Below, one piece after another: positions 17,347-27,337 of a stretch of 64,000 bases of DNA; within the stretch, counting starts at the first letter, position 1; the number at the start of each line of letters is the position of its first letter. A program made the translations under genes and the position numbers. Source of the DNA: Bacteroidia bacterium (GTDB lineage Bacteria > Bacteroidota > Bacteroidia > Chitinophagales > JAUHXS01); the NCBI GenBank assembly GCA_030426955.1, contig JAUHXS010000003.1, positions 272,633-336,632 of the forward strand, in the 5' to 3' direction. The notes under the pieces are model-generated. The model did not search any database. It was not told the DNA's origin and saw only the letters and a list, made by a program, of their open reading frames with translations.

Positions 17347-18342
17347 TTGGTAAAAATTGACAACATAGAACTAGGGGAGTTTCCTTTGCTCCTTGCACCA
17401 ATGGAAGACGTTAGCGATCCTCCGTTTAGGGCTTTGTGTAAGCAAAACGGTGCTGACATGATGTACACTGAGTTTATTTCTTCAGAGGGTCTGATTAGAG
17501 ATGCTGCTAAAAGTGTCAAAAAACTAGACATTTATGAAGAAGAACGACCTATTGGGATTCAAATCTTCGGTAGCAACCTAGAGAGCATGAAGCGATCTGC
17601 AGAAATTGTGGAAGCCTCAAATCCCAACTTATTAGATATCAATTATGGATGTCCCGTGAAAAAGGTGGTTTGCAAAGATGCGGGAGCAGGAATTTTAAGG
17701 GATATTCCTAGAATGGTAAGATTAACCGATACTATCGTAAAGTCTACTAAACTACCCGTTACCGTAAAAACAAGATTGGGTTGGGATGATAATTCAAAAT
17801 ATATCGTAGAAGTAGCTGAGCGACTCCAAGATGTCGGCATTAAGGCAATTTCTATTCATGGTCGAACTAGATCTCAAATGTACAAGGGAGAGGCAGACTG
17901 GACTTTAATAAGAGAAGTCAAAGAAAATCCAAGAATGCATATTCCGGTTTTTGGGAATGGTGATGTCAGCTCTCCTCAAAAAGCCAAGTATATGAAAGAT
18001 ACTTATGGGGTGGACGGCATCATGATCGGACGAGCTTCCATTGGTCATCCCTGGATATTCAATGAAATTAAGCATTATCTAAAAACAGGTGAGGAGTTAC
18101 CTCCTCCTACCATTGAGGAAAAAATTAAAACTTGTAGACAACATTTGTTGAAATCTATTGAATGGAAAGGAGAACGTTTGGGCATATTAGAGATGCGAAG
18201 ACATTACGGAAACTATTTGAGAGGGTTGCATAGCATAAAATCTTATCGTCAAAAGTTGGTTACCTCTCTAGACATTGAAGAGATTGAGGGGTTCTTTGAA
18301 GAAATCATAAGCACTTATGTGTTAGAAAAAGAAGCTTTTTAG
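17347..18342 (+). CDS. dusB: tRNA-dihydrouridine synthase (DusB-type)
   Basis: This FMN-dependent TIM-barrel enzyme reduces uridines in tRNA to dihydrouridine; it has 331 residues. The FMN-binding start is LAPMEDVSDPPFRAL. The catalytic Cys is Cys102 in NYGCPVKKVV, and VKTRLGWDD, IHGRTRSQMYKG and GIMIGRASIGHPW follow. The start must be the TTG at 17347, because the next ATG lies inside the essential APMED motif and no upstream ATG is in frame. A TAAATTTA -7-like box lies upstream. The C-terminal ~80 residues form the usual helical tRNA-binding domain. Confidence 0.93.
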   Translation: MVKIDNIELGEFPLLLAPMEDVSDPPFRALCKQNGADMMYTEFISSEGLIRDAAKSVKKLDIYEEERPIGIQIFGSNLESMKRSAEIVEASNPNLLDINYGCPVKKVVCKDAGAGILRDIPRMVRLTDTIVKSTKLPVTVKTRLGWDDNSKYIVEVAERLQDVGIKAISIHGRTRSQMYKGEADWTLIREVKENPRMHIPVFGNGDVSSPQKAKYMKDTYGVDGIMIGRASIGHPWIFNEIKHYLKTGEELPPPTIEEKIKTCRQHLLKSIEWKGERLGILEMRRHYGNYLRGLHSIKSYRQKLVTSLDIEEIEGFFEEIISTYVLEKEAF

Positions 18343-18371
18343 CAAACCATGCCAAAACTGTTAAACGTCAT

Positions 18372-19217
18372 TTAAGAAGTTTTTAAAAACTCACAACTCT
18401 TGGCAATAACCATTTTCATGTCATCTGGTAATTGATCATCAGAATACGGATGCGACGCTCCAAAAACATGATTAGCATTTTCAATTAAAATGAGTCCTGA
18501 GTTTCGAATTGATTTATTTATATGTAAAGCGCTTTCATAGTTTACTGCCATATCATCTGTTCCATGGATAATCAGGCTAGGGATCGTAATATTTTTTGAA
18601 CTTTCCACAATATTTAGCTTGCCATTACCATGATAATCTTGATATAAGGAAAAGTTCAAAGGCATCTCTTGCTTTGTTCTACCATTCATAACATAGGTCA
18701 CTCCTTTTTCTTGCCATTCTTCCACAAATTGGTCATCCCAGTTTACTCCAAAATCACTAACAGCGGCCCAGGTAATAAGCTTTTTGATGCGGGTATCTTC
18801 TGATGTTTTTACTAAAGCAATACCTCCTCCTCGGCTGTGCCCGATTAAAGAGATATCCTTTCGATTTATTTCATCATCGGGTATCGCATCTTGCTTTTGA
18901 AATGTCCAGTTGATGACATCCTCTAAGTCTTGCAGTTCTTGTGAAAATGTATTTTGTCCAAAAGCTTCCAAGTTATCAAACTCTGCAGGGTTTTCGATAG
19001 TTGTTCCGTTAAGAGAGAAATTAAATTTTACAAAAACAAATCCTTTTTCGGCAAAGCATTTTGCTACCAAGTCCCAGGCACCCCAATCCTTAAAGCCTTT
19101 AAATCCATGAATAAATATAACAACTGGCTTTGCAATACCAGTTGCCTCGTAAAAACAATCTAATAAAATATTACGTTTAGATTTTCTCTCTAAAATGAAG
19201 TTTTTGATGATTTCCAT
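18372..19217 (-). CDS. Alpha/beta hydrolase (dienelactone hydrolase-like)
   Basis: This is a cytosolic protein of 281 residues with no signal peptide. The oxyanion-side motif VVIFIHGFKGFKDWGA is followed by the nucleophile elbow GHSRGGG (Ser128), an acid in HGTDD (221-222) and the catalytic His250 in ENANHVFG. The fold and triad are clear; the substrate is not, and esterase or acyl-peptidase-like activity are both possible. The gene is convergent with dusB (29 nt gap) and divergent from the polyprenyl synthase gene. Confidence 0.87.
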   Translation of the reverse strand: MEIIKNFILERKSKRNILLDCFYEATGIAKPVVIFIHGFKGFKDWGAWDLVAKCFAEKGFVFVKFNFSLNGTTIENPAEFDNLEAFGQNTFSQELQDLEDVINWTFQKQDAIPDDEINRKDISLIGHSRGGGIALVKTSEDTRIKKLITWAAVSDFGVNWDDQFVEEWQEKGVTYVMNGRTKQEMPLNFSLYQDYHGNGKLNIVESSKNITIPSLIIHGTDDMAVNYESALHINKSIRNSGLILIENANHVFGASHPYSDDQLPDDMKMVIAKSCEFLKTS

Positions 19218-19271
19218 GACGCTTTAAATTACTCAATTTTTAGTACCTTTCGCATCTCAAAAGAAACGATT

Positions 19272-20249
19272 GTGTCAAGTGTGCTGAATCAAATAAAAGC
19301 TCCTATCAAGGAAGAACTAAAACTCTTTGAGAATAAGTTTAGAGACTCTGTGAAAAGCAGGGTGCCTTTACTAGACAGAATCATGCACTACATTGTTAAG
19401 CGGAAGGGCAAGCAGATGCGTCCTATGTTTGTTTTCCTTTCTGCAAAACTGGTTCAGGAAAATTCAACTGAAAAAACTTACCGTGCAGCTGCACTTATAG
19501 AGTTGTTGCATACTGCAACCCTTGTGCATGATGATGTAGTAGACGACTCCTATATGAGAAGAGGTTTTTTCTCAGTTAATGCACTTTGGAAGAATAAGAT
19601 TGCAGTCTTGGTAGGAGATTATCTTTTATCCAAAGGACTATTGCTTTCTCTCGACAATGACGATTTTGAATTGCTTAAAATTGTATCTAATGCCGTTAGA
19701 GAGATGAGCGAAGGAGAATTACTACAAATAGAAAAGGCTAGGAGACTTGATATTAAAGAAGATATCTACTATGACATTATTCGTCAGAAAACAGCATCCT
19801 TAATTGCCTCTGCTTGCTCTTGTGGAGTTGCCTCTGTAACAGATAATAAAGATCAGATTGAAAAAATGAAAAAATGCGGAGAACAAATCGGTATGGCTTT
19901 TCAGATAAAAGATGATTTGTTTGATTTTGGAGATGCCGATATAGGCAAACCAAGAGGTATTGACATTCAAGAAAAAAAGATGACACTGCCTTTAATTTAT
20001 GCACTAAATAATGCTGAAAAAAAAGACAAAAAAAGAATCATAAACATTGTGAAAAATCACAATAAGGATAAAAAACGCGTTACGGAGGTGGTTGATTATG
20101 TGCTTCAAAGTGGGGGCATTGAATATGCAACAAAAGTGATGCACCAATATAAAGATAGTGCGATATCTATCTTGAATGAGTTTGAAGACTCTCCTGCAAA
20201 AGAAGGATTGAAGTCAATGATCGATTATACGATCAATCGAAAAAAGTAG
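19272..20249 (+). CDS. ispB: Trans-polyprenyl diphosphate synthase
   Basis: The protein has 325 residues. Both Asp-rich prenyltransferase motifs are present: HDDVVDDSYMRRG (first) and KDDLFDFGDADIGKPRG (second). It elongates isoprenyl diphosphates to a long all-trans chain, most likely the side chain of menaquinone. The residue before the first motif region (LLHTATLVHDD) lacks bulky aromatics, which favours a long product. The start is GTG at 19272. The EamA gene follows after 2 nt, so the two are cotranscribed. Confidence 0.9.
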   Translation: MSSVLNQIKAPIKEELKLFENKFRDSVKSRVPLLDRIMHYIVKRKGKQMRPMFVFLSAKLVQENSTEKTYRAAALIELLHTATLVHDDVVDDSYMRRGFFSVNALWKNKIAVLVGDYLLSKGLLLSLDNDDFELLKIVSNAVREMSEGELLQIEKARRLDIKEDIYYDIIRQKTASLIASACSCGVASVTDNKDQIEKMKKCGEQIGMAFQIKDDLFDFGDADIGKPRGIDIQEKKMTLPLIYALNNAEKKDKKRIINIVKNHNKDKKRVTEVVDYVLQSGGIEYATKVMHQYKDSAISILNEFEDSPAKEGLKSMIDYTINRKK

Positions 20250-20251
20250 TC

Positions 20252-21133
20252 GTGAAACCTTCAGGAGATAAGAATTTATTATTTCTTCATTTTATTGTTT
20301 TCATTTGGGGATTCACGGCAATATTAGGCAAGCTCATCAGTATCCCAGCTGTTGAGCTTACTTGGTATCGTATGCTTATTGCTGCTCTAAGTCTCTTGGG
20401 GATCTCCCTATTTAAAAGGAAAACATTTCAGATAAATGCTAAAAAGACTTGGTCTATTATACTTGTAGGCTTTATTGTAGCATTGCACTGGATTAGCTTT
20501 TTTCAAGCTATCAAAATATCCAACATTTCTATCGCGCTGGTTTGTTTTTCCAGTTGCGCATTATTTACAGCTATTATTGAGCCCCTATTTTTTAAAAAGC
20601 AATTATCTATAGTTGAAATTATTTTAGGTCTTTTTTCAATCATAGGAATATATATCATTTTCCAATTTGAGTATCAATACTTCTGGGGAATATTATTTGC
20701 TTTGCTATCTGCTCTGCTAGCATCTGTCTTTTCTGTGTTCAATAAGAAATTTATAGATGAAGGTCAAAATTCATTAGTCATTAGCACTATTGAGATGTTT
20801 AGTGGTGTTGCTGGGATATCTCTTTATTTATTATATAAGTCGCAAGTCGGAGCAATTAATATGAATATCAGCTTTGCTGATCTTGTTTATCTCCTTGCAT
20901 TAGGGATTATCTGCACTGCCTTTGCTTTTTGGGCATCAGTAAAAATAATGGAAACGCTTTCTGCTTATATCATATCTCTGACAGTAAATCTAGAGCCTAT
21001 CTATGGAATCATCTTGGCCTTTATGATCTTTGGCGAAGATGAAAAGATGACCTCCGGGTTTTACTTAGGAGCCATGATTGTCATGCTGGCTGTTTTTTCT
21101 TATCCTATATTGAAAAGAAAGATCATTCCGTGA
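20252..21133 (+). CDS. EamA/DMT-superfamily membrane transporter
   Basis: The protein has 293 residues and about ten membrane helices arranged as two EamA repeats: the first begins FIVFIWGFTAILGKL, and the second ends LEPIYGIILAFMIFGEDE. This is the drug/metabolite transporter superfamily, whose members export amino acids, metabolites or nucleotide sugars. The substrate cannot be told. The start is GTG, 2 nt after the ispB stop codon, so translation is probably coupled. Confidence 0.88.
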   Translation: MKPSGDKNLLFLHFIVFIWGFTAILGKLISIPAVELTWYRMLIAALSLLGISLFKRKTFQINAKKTWSIILVGFIVALHWISFFQAIKISNISIALVCFSSCALFTAIIEPLFFKKQLSIVEIILGLFSIIGIYIIFQFEYQYFWGILFALLSALLASVFSVFNKKFIDEGQNSLVISTIEMFSGVAGISLYLLYKSQVGAINMNISFADLVYLLALGIICTAFAFWASVKIMETLSAYIISLTVNLEPIYGIILAFMIFGEDEKMTSGFYLGAMIVMLAVFSYPILKRKIIP

Positions 21134-21144
21134 ACTAGCACCCT

Positions 21145-23365
21145 TTAGTTTATCAGTGTAATATTACCTCTCATGCTTTTATATATACTGTTTTCAGAAG
21201 TTGTCTTTAGGTAATAAGTATATACTCCTTTTCTTAATGTTTTTCCTTTATATTTACCATCCCAAGTGACTTCTTGAAGCAGAGGGTCGTTTTGATACAC
21301 CAATTTACCTGTTCTATCAAAAATTAAAAACTGTATGTCTTTACTAAAAATATGTTTGATAATCAGTCGATCATTCATGCCATCTCCATCTGGACTAAAT
21401 GAGTTGGGAATAAATATCGGCAAGCAGTTTTCGTAGTTTGAAGGAATAACATTCGCAATATCATATATATCTGTATTGTTCTCTAAAAGGCACTCTAATC
21501 CATTTTCATTGGATGGAATGCTTGCAAAATTACTACCATCATCATTTACACTAAAAATCAATGTGCCATTTTGATTAGCGATGTTATAATTTAAGGTTAT
21601 ACACTCATCAGGCTGAATGGTAGTCTCTGTTGTTCCAGTTATTTCTATTTTTGAATTTAAGGAATCTTTTAGATACAAGACGTATTTTATATCAGGCGAA
21701 AGCATTGCATCACCTACATTGCATATGCTCATTGCAACTTGAATTATTGTAGAGTCGCAATTGGCAGCAAAAACAGTATCTATTTTGGCAGCAATATCTA
21801 AAGTGGCTCGACAAGAGACAAAGGCACTATTTGTTCTTCCTGATTGTATAAACAATTGTGAGGATAAAGAATTAACGTCTTCTTGCTGATAGCAAGGAAC
21901 AGTTAAATCATCATTTACTTGGTTTGCTAAATAGTTAAACTGATTATAAACAGATCTAGCACTTTTCCAAGATAAATCAGTAGATTTTACTAGAGTCAGC
22001 CCCTCATCACAACCTACTAATATATTTGCTTGCCCGTCACCATTGATATCTGCAATTATAGGTATCTCCTCGCCTGTAAAAGAATTACAGGTCAATGTAT
22101 TAGATAATACTTCTCCTGTCTTAGCATTAACAATACTTAAAAAACCATTTCCACCTCTATGTATTAATTCAAGTTTTCCATCACAATTAAGATCAAACAA
22201 GGAGGCATGTACTCCTGCAGAATTGGCATCTGTTAAAGTGCTATTTTTCCAAAGGGTGGAAAAGTCTTTATTAAAAACAAAAAAAAGTATCTCTTCCTTG
22301 GATGCCTATTTCCATTTCGCCATTGCCATTATAGTCAGCAACAACTGGCTGATGGTATCCTAAGTTGTTATTCATATATACTGAACTTATTATTTTTTCT
22401 AGTCTAGGATTCCAAACATATAATGCTCTGCTATCTCCTGGGCCTGGCGCATCTGCATTCATGAAAATGTCTGCTTGACCGTCATTATCATAATCTCCCA
22501 ATGATGCTTTGTCCCATAACATAGTATCATCTAGAGCACTTGCTAGTGTTGTTTGGCCAGAGCTTATGTCAACTGCAAATACTTTCTTACCGTTAATGAT
22601 CTCATGTCCTTCACAATGCTCACAAAAGTTATCTGGAAGTATGTCATAAGCGAAAGTGAAGTACTGTCTATTAGGATATACGTCTAATTCTAGGTTAATG
22701 TTAATTAAGGGGCTGCCATTACTTACATCATATATTGTTCCTCCAACTAAAAGCTCTGGAGTTCCATTATAATCAAAATCTACAATGCTTGGCTTTGCAG
22801 GATTTGTAGTTTGATAGGAGGAGTCTATCCATGATATACTTAAGTCATGTTCTAGCCTGTATACATAAATTTTAAAAGTGGCAGGAGGTGGAAGCAAGGA
22901 TATCGTTTTACGTTGTTGCACAAATATTTCTGCTGTACCGTCCTGATCAACATCAGCAATGGCGATTAAACCACTAATGCCAGAAAGACTATTTTCAAGA
23001 GTCCCTGTTTGACCATTGATGATGTATATAGTGTTTGACAGAGATACTACAATTTCGACAATACCATCATTGTCGATATCTCCAACTGTTAAAAGAGATG
23101 TTGCTGACAATCCAGAATAAGTCCATAATGTATCTGTTAAAAACGGATCTTCATTGTTACAAGGAGTCAGCTCTGTGGCTTCTAGAGAGCCAATAAAAAA
23201 ATTAGGACAAGATGAATTAGAATTGCAGTCGCTATCATAACAGTCTATAAAGCCGTCGTTGTCGTCATCAATGCAATTATCACATATTTCTTGAGATAGA
23301 CAAATCTTATATATTAGCAACACCGCTATTGTCATCCCCATTAAACTCATTTGTTTCATGGACAT
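21145..23365 (-). pseudogene. T9SS type B FG-GAP cargo gene split by a +1 frameshift
   Basis: This is a paralogue of 287-2743. The 5' part (from the ATG at 23365) has a signal peptide, the loop ICDNCIDDDNDGFIDCYDSD and FG-GAP-like repeats, but stops at 22271 after GRDTFFCF. The 3' part continues in another frame (VFNKDFSTLWKN..., LFDLNCDGKLELIHRGG) through to the sorting domain (FIPNSFSPDGDGMNDRL; ending GNITLIN). The frames meet at a run of eight A (22279-22286, T on the coding strand); seven would restore one protein of about 738 residues. It may be a real mutation, a slippage-controlled gene or a sequencing error. Confidence 0.85.
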
Positions 23366-23498
23366 AAATTACAATAGTCAGAAGATCCTTACTATGATAT
23401 AATAAACAAAAAGTGTGATGTACATTTTGGGTATAATCTTTAAAAAAGCATATGTTTTCAAGGCAAAATATGTTAAGAGCAAGATCATTATGTAATGT

Positions 23499-24557
23499 TC
23501 AGCCAGCATTTTCAGGAAATTTCTTCCCATATATCCTTCGAATCCATCTAGGTAGGACTATGACCCCAAGAATTAAATAAGGGTAATAGCTCAATAAGCG
23601 CCAGAGTAGTGCCATTGGTGCTGCATAAGCTACTGGTATATATCCGTTTAAAAATTCTGTAAAAGCAAACTCTGCAGTGCCACTTCCTCCAGGAGTTGGT
23701 GTTACCAACATTAAAATCCAAACAACTACCTGGCGAGCATAAATGATAAACTGATCTTGAAACTTTACTGTTGTAAATGCTAAGATCAAGCAGTTGACTT
23801 GTAAAAACCTTGCGGACCATGACAACACTGTAGCTCCAAAATTTTTAGCCCAAAAGAGCTTCGTTTCTCCTCTAAATTTTGTAGAAGCAGTAATAATATC
23901 ATCTCCCATTTCAACGGCATCATTATACCATTTTCTCAAAAATCTTACTGAAAAAAGTTTAACTATTAAAAACTTAAATCCTCTAGGATTGATCAGCAGA
24001 CCATAGGCAAGTAGCAATGTATAAGCTAGTAAAATACTATAGCCAATAAGGGCAAAGTAAAAGTAGGCACTATCGGTAGCAGGTCCATCATTAGGGAATA
24101 TATTGTTTAATCCTGCTAATAAAAAACCGATTGGTGCAATCAGCATAAAAAATAATTCATCTAAAAAACCTGTAAGTAGGACGATAGAAGTTGTCTTGCC
24201 TGGGCTGACCCCTTCCTTTATCAATAAAAAAATAGCAAACGCTGCTCCTCCAACTATAGAAGGTGTAGCAGCAGATGCAAACTCCCATAATAAGATAAAA
24301 ATAAAACTCTGCCAGAGGTCCAACTTCCAATCTGTCAGTAGCCTAATTCGATACATATAAGCAATATGCCTGACCGCCCCCATGCCTACTGCCATTAATA
24401 ACCAAAGGTTTGAAGTCCAAGTCCATTCTAATGTCTTTAAGGACTCTTTGTCAAAATCTTTAATGATGAGGTAAATGATAAAACCTAAGCCAATTAAAAT
24501 AGGCCATATGATTCTCTTGAGTGTAAATTGTGATAGTACTTTAGGTTGATCGGTCAT
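23499..24557 (-). CDS. UPF0104 / LPG-synthase-TM-like membrane protein
   Basis: The protein has 352 residues from the ATG at 24557 (MTDQPKVLSQF); an in-frame ATG 19 codons upstream is less likely because its extension is not family-like. About eight membrane helices are present. The FIFILLWEFASAATPS and TPTPGGSGTAEFAF segments match the lysylphosphatidylglycerol synthase transmembrane (UPF0104) family, but the catalytic synthase domain of MprF is absent. Such stand-alone proteins are often proposed lipid or glycolipid flippases. A second, divergent member lies at 27334-28254. Confidence 0.82.
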   Translation of the reverse strand: MTDQPKVLSQFTLKRIIWPILIGLGFIIYLIIKDFDKESLKTLEWTWTSNLWLLMAVGMGAVRHIAYMYRIRLLTDWKLDLWQSFIFILLWEFASAATPSIVGGAAFAIFLLIKEGVSPGKTTSIVLLTGFLDELFFMLIAPIGFLLAGLNNIFPNDGPATDSAYFYFALIGYSILLAYTLLLAYGLLINPRGFKFLIVKLFSVRFLRKWYNDAVEMGDDIITASTKFRGETKLFWAKNFGATVLSWSARFLQVNCLILAFTTVKFQDQFIIYARQVVVWILMLVTPTPGGSGTAEFAFTEFLNGYIPVAYAAPMALLWRLLSYYPYLILGVIVLPRWIRRIYGKKFPENAG

Positions 24558-24579
24558 TATTGGTTTAAAGTTACAAGTT

Positions 24580-24766
24580 CTAGTTGGGAGTAGAAAGTTA
24601 GGAGTTAGAAGCATGAAGTCGAGAGCAAGAAGATGGAAGCTTTATACATTGTCGCTATCTACTAACCTCTAGTTTCTCACGCCTATTTTCACGTTTCTAC
24701 TCTCTAGTTTTAAAAATTTGTGCATATTGTTCCTCTATCCTAACTCCTCGTCCCTAATAACTAGCA
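24580..24766. repeat. Purine-rich/pyrimidine-rich intergenic tract with inverted arms
   Basis: The gap between the UPF0104 gene and scpA holds a purine-rich half (near 24580-24640, e.g. GTTGGGAGTAGAAAGTTAGG) and a pyrimidine-rich half (near 24660-24766). The outer arms are imperfect inverted repeats: CTAGTT...GGAGTTAG on the left and CTAACTCC...AACTAG on the right. No gene was seen. It looks like a decayed dispersed repeat or a long imperfect stem. Confidence 0.45.
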
Positions 24767-24775
24767 TGAAATATA

Positions 24776-25507
24776 TCAAACCGCTCTTACCCAAAAGTTG
24801 TTCATTCCGATCCCAGTTTTTATAGAAAAAACTTTTAATTGAATCAATTCTAACAAGGCAAGAAAAGTAAAAATGGCGTGCACTCGATCTTGAAGTTCCT
24901 CAAAAATTTTTTCAAAAGCAGTTTCTTTTCCCTTTTTTATTTTAGTCTTTAGGAACTCCTTTTGTCCTTTGATAGTATACGGATATCGGATTACTTTATG
25001 CTCTACTTTCTTATTTCGCTCCTCCATTTTTGTAATGGCTCGTTGAAAGACATTCATTAAGTTAAATAAGTTAAGATCCATTAATTCCATCTCGGTAGAA
25101 TATTCCTGAGTAATTGCGAGCAAGTCATTTTGAATATTACCTCTCTTTTGCTGAAGCGCTCTAGTCTGTTCCAACTGTTCCAAATCCTTTAAAACGGCTT
25201 TAAAACGCTTATATTCTAAAAGTTGTTGGACTAACTCCTCTCGGGGGTCAATTTCTTTACCTTCTTCATCTAACTCTTTTCTAGGTAATAAAGTTTTTGC
25301 TTTGACACGCATTAAGGTAGAAGCAACAAGTATGAATTCACTAGCCAGCTCTATATTGAGCGTTTGCATTTCATGAACATAGGCTAAAAAATCTTGAGTG
25401 ATTTTTGAAATAGGAATGTCATATATGTCTAGCTCATCTCTTTCTATAAAAAAAAGCAAAAGGTCAAAAGGACCTTCAAACTGAGGTAGTTTAATTGCGT
25501 AACCCAA
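24776..25507 (-). CDS. scpA: Segregation and condensation protein A (kleisin)
   Basis: This kleisin subunit of the SMC-ScpAB complex has 243 residues and bridges the SMC heads with ScpB. The N-terminal block FEGPFDLLLFFIERDELDIY and the segment DIPISKITQDFLAY are diagnostic, and the C-terminal winged helix (TFLALLELIQLKVF) is present. The start appears to be a TTG at 25507, directly giving GYAIKLPQFEGPFD; no ATG lies in the short upstream frame. It is the last gene of the operon that starts with the GT2 gene and lies 21 nt after gcvT. Confidence 0.92.
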   Translation of the reverse strand: MGYAIKLPQFEGPFDLLLFFIERDELDIYDIPISKITQDFLAYVHEMQTLNIELASEFILVASTLMRVKAKTLLPRKELDEEGKEIDPREELVQQLLEYKRFKAVLKDLEQLEQTRALQQKRGNIQNDLLAITQEYSTEMELMDLNLFNLMNVFQRAITKMEERNKKVEHKVIRYPYTIKGQKEFLKTKIKKGKETAFEKIFEELQDRVHAIFTFLALLELIQLKVFSIKTGIGMNNFWVRAV

Positions 25508-25528
25508 ATGAAAAAAGTTGAAATCTAG

Positions 25529-26614
25529 CTATCCCTTGTAAAAAGGTGGTTTAACCACTTTTGCTTTTAGCTGTTTATTCCTAACAGAGATATTGATTTC
25601 AGTTCCCTCTCCAGCATAACCTTTCTCTACATATCCCATACCAACGGCCTTCCCAATGGATGGCCCTTGAGTTCCAGAAGTCACACGACCAATTGAAACT
25701 CCTCCTTCATTAACTATTTCATAATCATGCCTTGGAATTCCCTTGTCAATCATCTCAAATCCTACCAATTTTTTACTTATTCCTGCTTCTTTTTGCTTAA
25801 CGAAATAGTCTTTATTTATAAAATCATCAGATTGCAGCTTTGTAATCCATCCCAAACCAGCTTCAAGCGGTGAAGTGGTATCATCAATATCATTACCATA
25901 TAAACAGAAGCCCATTTCCAACCTCAACGTATCTCTAGCTCCAAGACCAATAGGTTGAATGCCAAACTCAGCACCTGCTTCAAAAACCTTGTTCCAGATT
26001 TCATCTGCATGCTTGTTATCGAAATAAATTTCAAACCCACCAGAACCAGTATATCCTGTTGCGGAAACAACAACCTTATCACAACCTGCAAAAATGCCTT
26101 TTCGAAAAGTATAGAACTTGATTTCATCCAAGTTTAAGTCCGTTAATTTTTGCAAGGTTGCAACTGCTTTAGGGCCTTGCACAGCTAATAATGTAGTTTG
26201 ATCAGAGATGTTAATCATTTCCACGTTATCTGTATTGTGCTGTTGAATCCAGTTCCAATCTTTTTCAATGTTTGATGCATTGACTACTAACATATACTCA
26301 TTCTCGCCCATCATATAGACTAATAAATCATCCACAATACCACCTTTATCATTGGGAAGACATGAATATTGAGCTTTGTTGGCTTCTAATTTTGATACGT
26401 CATTACTAGTCACTTTTTGGACTAATTCAAAAGCTCCTGGGCCACGAACAATAAATTCTCCCATATGAGAAACGTCAAAAACACCAACGCCCTCTCTTAC
26501 TAATTTGTGTTCTTCATTAATGCTGGAGTATACGATTGGCATATTGTATCCAGCAAATTCTGCCATCTTGGCTCCTAGCTCTACATGTTTTTTTGTTAGC
26601 GCGGTTTCTTTCAT
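25529..26614 (-). CDS. gcvT: Glycine cleavage system T protein (aminomethyltransferase)
   Basis: The protein has 361 residues. The T protein transfers the aminomethyl carbon from lipoyl-H protein to tetrahydrofolate, releasing ammonia. The N-terminal [41 protein letters not shown], and [18 protein letters not shown] blocks are typical, and ending with the [10 protein letters not shown] barrel domain gives a normal full length. The other glycine cleavage genes are not in the window. The gene is 6 nt downstream of the methyltransferase gene, so it shares the glycosylation-locus transcript. Confidence 0.95.
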   Translation of the reverse strand: MKETALTKKHVELGAKMAEFAGYNMPIVYSSINEEHKLVREGVGVFDVSHMGEFIVRGPGAFELVQKVTSNDVSKLEANKAQYSCLPNDKGGIVDDLLVYMMGENEYMLVVNASNIEKDWNWIQQHNTDNVEMINISDQTTLLAVQGPKAVATLQKLTDLNLDEIKFYTFRKGIFAGCDKVVVSATGYTGSGGFEIYFDNKHADEIWNKVFEAGAEFGIQPIGLGARDTLRLEMGFCLYGNDIDDTTSPLEAGLGWITKLQSDDFINKDYFVKQKEAGISKKLVGFEMIDKGIPRHDYEIVNEGGVSIGRVTSGTQGPSIGKAVGMGYVEKGYAGEGTEINISVRNKQLKAKVVKPPFYKG

Positions 26615-26620
26615 AATATT

Positions 26621-27337
26621 TTAACTTAAGCTACCTACATAATGTAGGCAATTATCAATAATAGTGCATTGAGCATTTTCTATGCCCATCGTAAGCATTA
26701 ATTGTTCGGGTTCTCCGAAAAAGTTCAAGTGGTAGTCAGCGGTATACTTAAAAAAACGTTGTTTAGGTACAACGACAATAATCCTCTTTTTTGCCACTCT
26801 CTTAAGCTCTATAACTGCCTTGTTAAGATTTTTTACATGCTCTAATGTATGTAAACAAAGTAGTGTATCAAACTCATTATCCTTGTATGGTATGTTTTCT
26901 ACATTAGCTACACCTAGTGTTATACCTAATTTTTCTACATCAAATTTTTTCTTAACTTCTTCCAAGTTCCCTTGTGCTAAATCTGTGGCAGTTACCTTAT
27001 AGCCCTTTTTAGCGCACATAACAGATATATCACCATTCCCGCAACCCACTTCCATAACACTTTCACCAATTAAATTATCTAAAACAAATGCCTCTGATTT
27101 TCGAGTCATGTCGGTAGATCTCATGGGTACAATTGCTTCATAAGCTGCGGCAAACTCTTCCTCAGTCATTTTCCAAGCCTTGCGTTTAAAGTCTACATCC
27201 ATTTTGCTATTCCAAAGTGAAACAATTGGTTTGTAGAAAAGACGACTATCCCTTATAAATAGGGGTAAAAAATTATCTAATAGATAGCCTATCGTTTTCG
27301 TAAGCTTTGAAGTAAACACTTTGTTTTTCACGCTCAT
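26621..27337 (-). CDS. Class I SAM-dependent methyltransferase
   Basis: The protein has 238 residues. The Rossmann SAM-binding motif I is VMEVGCGNGDISV, followed by an acidic ATDLAQ (motif II) and LCLHTLEHVKN (post-motif). There is no signal peptide, so it is cytosolic. The start overlaps the stop of the preceding UPF0104-like gene by 4 nt. Its place between lipid-linked glycosylation genes and gcvT suggests a small-molecule or glycan/lipid substrate, but the sequence does not tell which. Confidence 0.87.
   Translation of the reverse strand: MSVKNKVFTSKLTKTIGYLLDNFLPLFIRDSRLFYKPIVSLWNSKMDVDFKRKAWKMTEEEFAAAYEAIVPMRSTDMTRKSEAFVLDNLIGESVMEVGCGNGDISVMCAKKGYKVTATDLAQGNLEEVKKKFDVEKLGITLGVANVENIPYKDNEFDTLLCLHTLEHVKNLNKAVIELKRVAKKRIIVVVPKQRFFKYTADYHLNFFGEPEQLMLTMGIENAQCTIIDNCLHYVGSLS

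Noticed and set aside
17334..17531. An N-terminal extension of the CPBP protease gene up to 17531
   Set aside because: It would run antisense through the 5' end of dusB, and the extra residues do not resemble the family. The start at 17333 or 17306 fits better.
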